A stretch of 38,811 bases of DNA from Ignavibacteria bacterium. GTDB taxonomy: Bacteria > Bacteroidota > Ignavibacteria > Kapaibacteriales > UBA2268. Under the pieces are notes generated by a model that was not told where the DNA came from, made no database searches, and saw only the letters and a program-made list of their open reading frames with translations. The translations under genes were made by a program, and so were the position numbers. Location: positions 1 to 38,811 of the forward strand of contig JAERMQ010000035.1 in assembly GCA_016844745.1 (NCBI GenBank), in the 5' to 3' direction. Below, piece after piece: positions 37,322 through 38,811 of the stretch; position 1 is the first letter of the stretch, and each line of letters starts with the position of its first letter.

Positions 37322-37423
37322 AGGAAGAATGTCATTCTGAACGAAGTGAAGAATCTTCTCAAAGAATAGGTATCATTTAAAACGACAAGATTCTTCACTT
37401 CGCTTACGAATGACATTCTTCCT
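37322..37423. repeat. Dispersed palindromic repeat, long-centre copy
   Basis: Arms 37322-37357 and 37387-37423 are near-perfect reverse complements; one arm has cttacg where the other predicts gttcag. The centre (37358-37386) differs fully from that of the copy at 22-102. It fills the junction of the convergent LOG and rtcB genes, where the hairpin may end transcription from both sides. Confidence 0.85.
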
Positions 37424-37455
37424 GTTAAGTGAGACAATCTCAATAAAAAACATCC

Positions 37456-38634
37456 CTACCCCTTTATTACCGCCAGCGGCTTTAGCTCTACCAGAATATC
37501 AACCAAATCATTCTGTTGGTTCATTACCAAACCGATATTCTTGTATGCTCCGGCTGCTTCGTCCAAATCTTTTTTCGTCCTGATTGAGTGAATTATTCCC
37601 TGGCTGTCAAGCTTTGAAATCTCTTCTTCGAGGTTAAGATTATTTTTTGCTGCTTTACGGCTCATTAATCTACCCGCGCCATGAGAGCAGGATTCAAAGC
37701 TCTCTTTATTTCCTTTTCCGCGAACGATATAACTTTTAGCACCCTGGCTGCCGGGAATGATTCCGATAGTTTTCTTTTTTGCATTGGTAGCGCCTTTTCG
37801 ATGAACAATTACTTCTTTATTGAAATGTTTTTCGAATGCAGCATAATTGTGGGCTATATTTATTATCAGGTTTTTCTCAAACTGCAGAAAGCCGCATCCG
37901 GTCTCGCGTTCGAATATTTCCATGATTCTTTCAATCATTAACTTCCTATTGGCAAAGGCAAATTCAACACAATATTGCATTTCGCTTAAATATGCCTGTC
38001 CTTCAGTGCTGTCAATCGGCAGATAAGCCAATTGCTTCTGGTTTTTTCTGTCGATTCCCCAATTCTCATTCAGCCCGGAAGCTAAATTATTATAATATTC
38101 CGCAACTTTTAATCCTATATTCCGGCTACCGGAGTGAACCATGAGCCAGATATTGCCATCTGAACCTGATTGAATTTCAATGAAATGATTTCCCCCTCCC
38201 AAAGTCCCGATTTGCTTTAATGCGCTTTCGTATTCGTGATGCACGATTTTCATTGCACCGAGCTCGAAATCTTGAGGCATTAAAGCTACGGATTGACGGC
38301 GCTTATGACGGTCGAATCCGAGTGGCACTACCTGCCGGATTTCACCCATTATCTTCTTTACTGTGTTTTTATCGAGTTCCGTAAGTGATGTTTTAACGGC
38401 ACACATTCCGCAGCCGATATCGACTCCTACTGCATTGGGAATAATCATTTCATTAGTTGCCAATACGCCACCAATCGGCATTCCGAAGCCTTCGTGTGCA
38501 TCCGGCATAATAGCTATGTGTTTGAAGGCAAATGGCAGGTTGGCAAGATTCCGTGCCTGATGCATAGCGCCTTCTTCAATTTCATCCAACCATAACTTGA
38601 TTGGCAGTTTTTCAGTCGTAATTTCTTTTATCAT
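37456..38634 (-). CDS. rtcB: RNA-splicing ligase RtcB
   Basis: A 392-residue GTP- and manganese-dependent ligase that joins 2',3'-cyclic phosphate or 3'-phosphate RNA ends to 5'-OH ends, used in RNA repair. Metal ligands are visible: Cys75 in VDIGCGM, His150 in GGGNHFIE, His167 in VHSGSR and His262 in AHNYA. The guanylylated histidine is His318 in CSHGAGR. Length is near E. coli RtcB (408). No archease or rtcA/rtcR partner is present in the window. The first four codons lie inside the terminal palindrome 38623-38811, and no Shine-Dalgarno is visible, so the native upstream region may not be represented correctly. Confidence 0.96.
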   Translation of the reverse strand: MIKEITTEKLPIKLWLDEIEEGAMHQARNLANLPFAFKHIAIMPDAHEGFGMPIGGVLATNEMIIPNAVGVDIGCGMCAVKTSLTELDKNTVKKIMGEIRQVVPLGFDRHKRRQSVALMPQDFELGAMKIVHHEYESALKQIGTLGGGNHFIEIQSGSDGNIWLMVHSGSRNIGLKVAEYYNNLASGLNENWGIDRKNQKQLAYLPIDSTEGQAYLSEMQYCVEFAFANRKLMIERIMEIFERETGCGFLQFEKNLIINIAHNYAAFEKHFNKEVIVHRKGATNAKKKTIGIIPGSQGAKSYIVRGKGNKESFESCSHGAGRLMSRKAAKNNLNLEEEISKLDSQGIIHSIRTKKDLDEAAGAYKNIGLVMNQQNDLVDILVELKPLAVIKG

Positions 38635-38811
38635 TATTATTAATTCAAATTATCATACTTGAAAAATTATAAAGAAAAGAGAAACCCCCTAACCCCCTTT
38701 GAAAAAGGGGGAATTTATTATTCCCCCTTTTTCAAAGGGGGTTAGGGGGTTTCTCTTTTCTTTATAATTTTTCAAGTATGATAATTTGAATTAATAATAA
38801 TGATAAAAGAA
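38623..38811. repeat. Terminal 189-base palindrome ending at the window edge
   Basis: Each position x in 38623-38811 pairs with position 77434-x, with only a few unpaired bases at the centre (38715-38719). The core (about 38690-38745) is a copy of the C-rich element at 22990-23082, with ccccctaaccccc arms. The outer ~65 bases are plain AT-rich sequence plus the first 12 bases of rtcB, so the plus strand again encodes Met-Ile-Lys-Glu at 38800-38811. The symmetry runs right to the last base. Confidence 0.95.

Overview
The window is about 38.8 kb of AT-rich bacterial DNA, gene-dense and mostly core housekeeping. One long exported protein carries a type IX secretion C-terminal sorting domain, and several start regions lack a Shine-Dalgarno. 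Together with the low GC these point to the Bacteroidota/Chlorobiota superphylum (FCB group), perhaps the Ignavibacteria/Kapabacteria side. That placement is inference; there is no rRNA here to test it.

Layout. 1-421: dispersed inverted repeat and leader. 422-3883: a single-chain type IIG-like restriction-modification enzyme and a small unknown partner. 4160-8361: a tandemly duplicated glycosyltransferase/TPR protein and an MsbA-like ABC exporter. 8537-10126: divergent tag (3-methyladenine glycosylase) and pssA. 10130-10734: a four-helix-bundle (23S rRNA intervening-sequence protein family) gene bounded by inverted 8-bp tandem arrays, followed with no spacer by an MFS transporter. 11993-16391, minus strand: pyrB, an HU protein, fumC and mnmA. 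16505-22689: murB, ftsH and a large secreted Asp-box/sialidase-fold T9SS protein. 23205-27723: alaS, rpe and rlmN, with an empty copy of the 8-bp-array element between alaS and rpe. 27751-28216, minus: a DUF2442/DUF4160 pair. 28503-32533: two exported TldD/PmbA-like proteins around a small membrane protein; the first keeps the metal motif and the second has lost it. 32803-37256: a PocR-PAS hybrid histidine kinase whose stop overlaps the start of a LOG-family gene. 37456-38634, minus: rtcB.

Three repeat systems overlay the genes. (1) A palindromic family with core GTCATTCTGAACGAAGTGAA occurs at 22-102, 3911-3970, 8418-8480, 15195-15271 and 37322-37423, with fragments elsewhere; it lies in three of the four convergent gene junctions. 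(2) A C-rich/G-rich inverted repeat occurs at 22990-23082 and inside the last 190 bases. (3) TAGGCTNT/GCCTAAAA 8-mer arrays occur at 10130-10738 and 25752-25870. The right edge (38623-38811) is a near-perfect palindrome that re-reads the start of rtcB, so it may be a fold-back assembly end.

The best candidate for something little described is the four-helix-bundle gene cassette with its array ends and the empty counterpart after alaS. The exported active/inactive TldD-like pair comes next.
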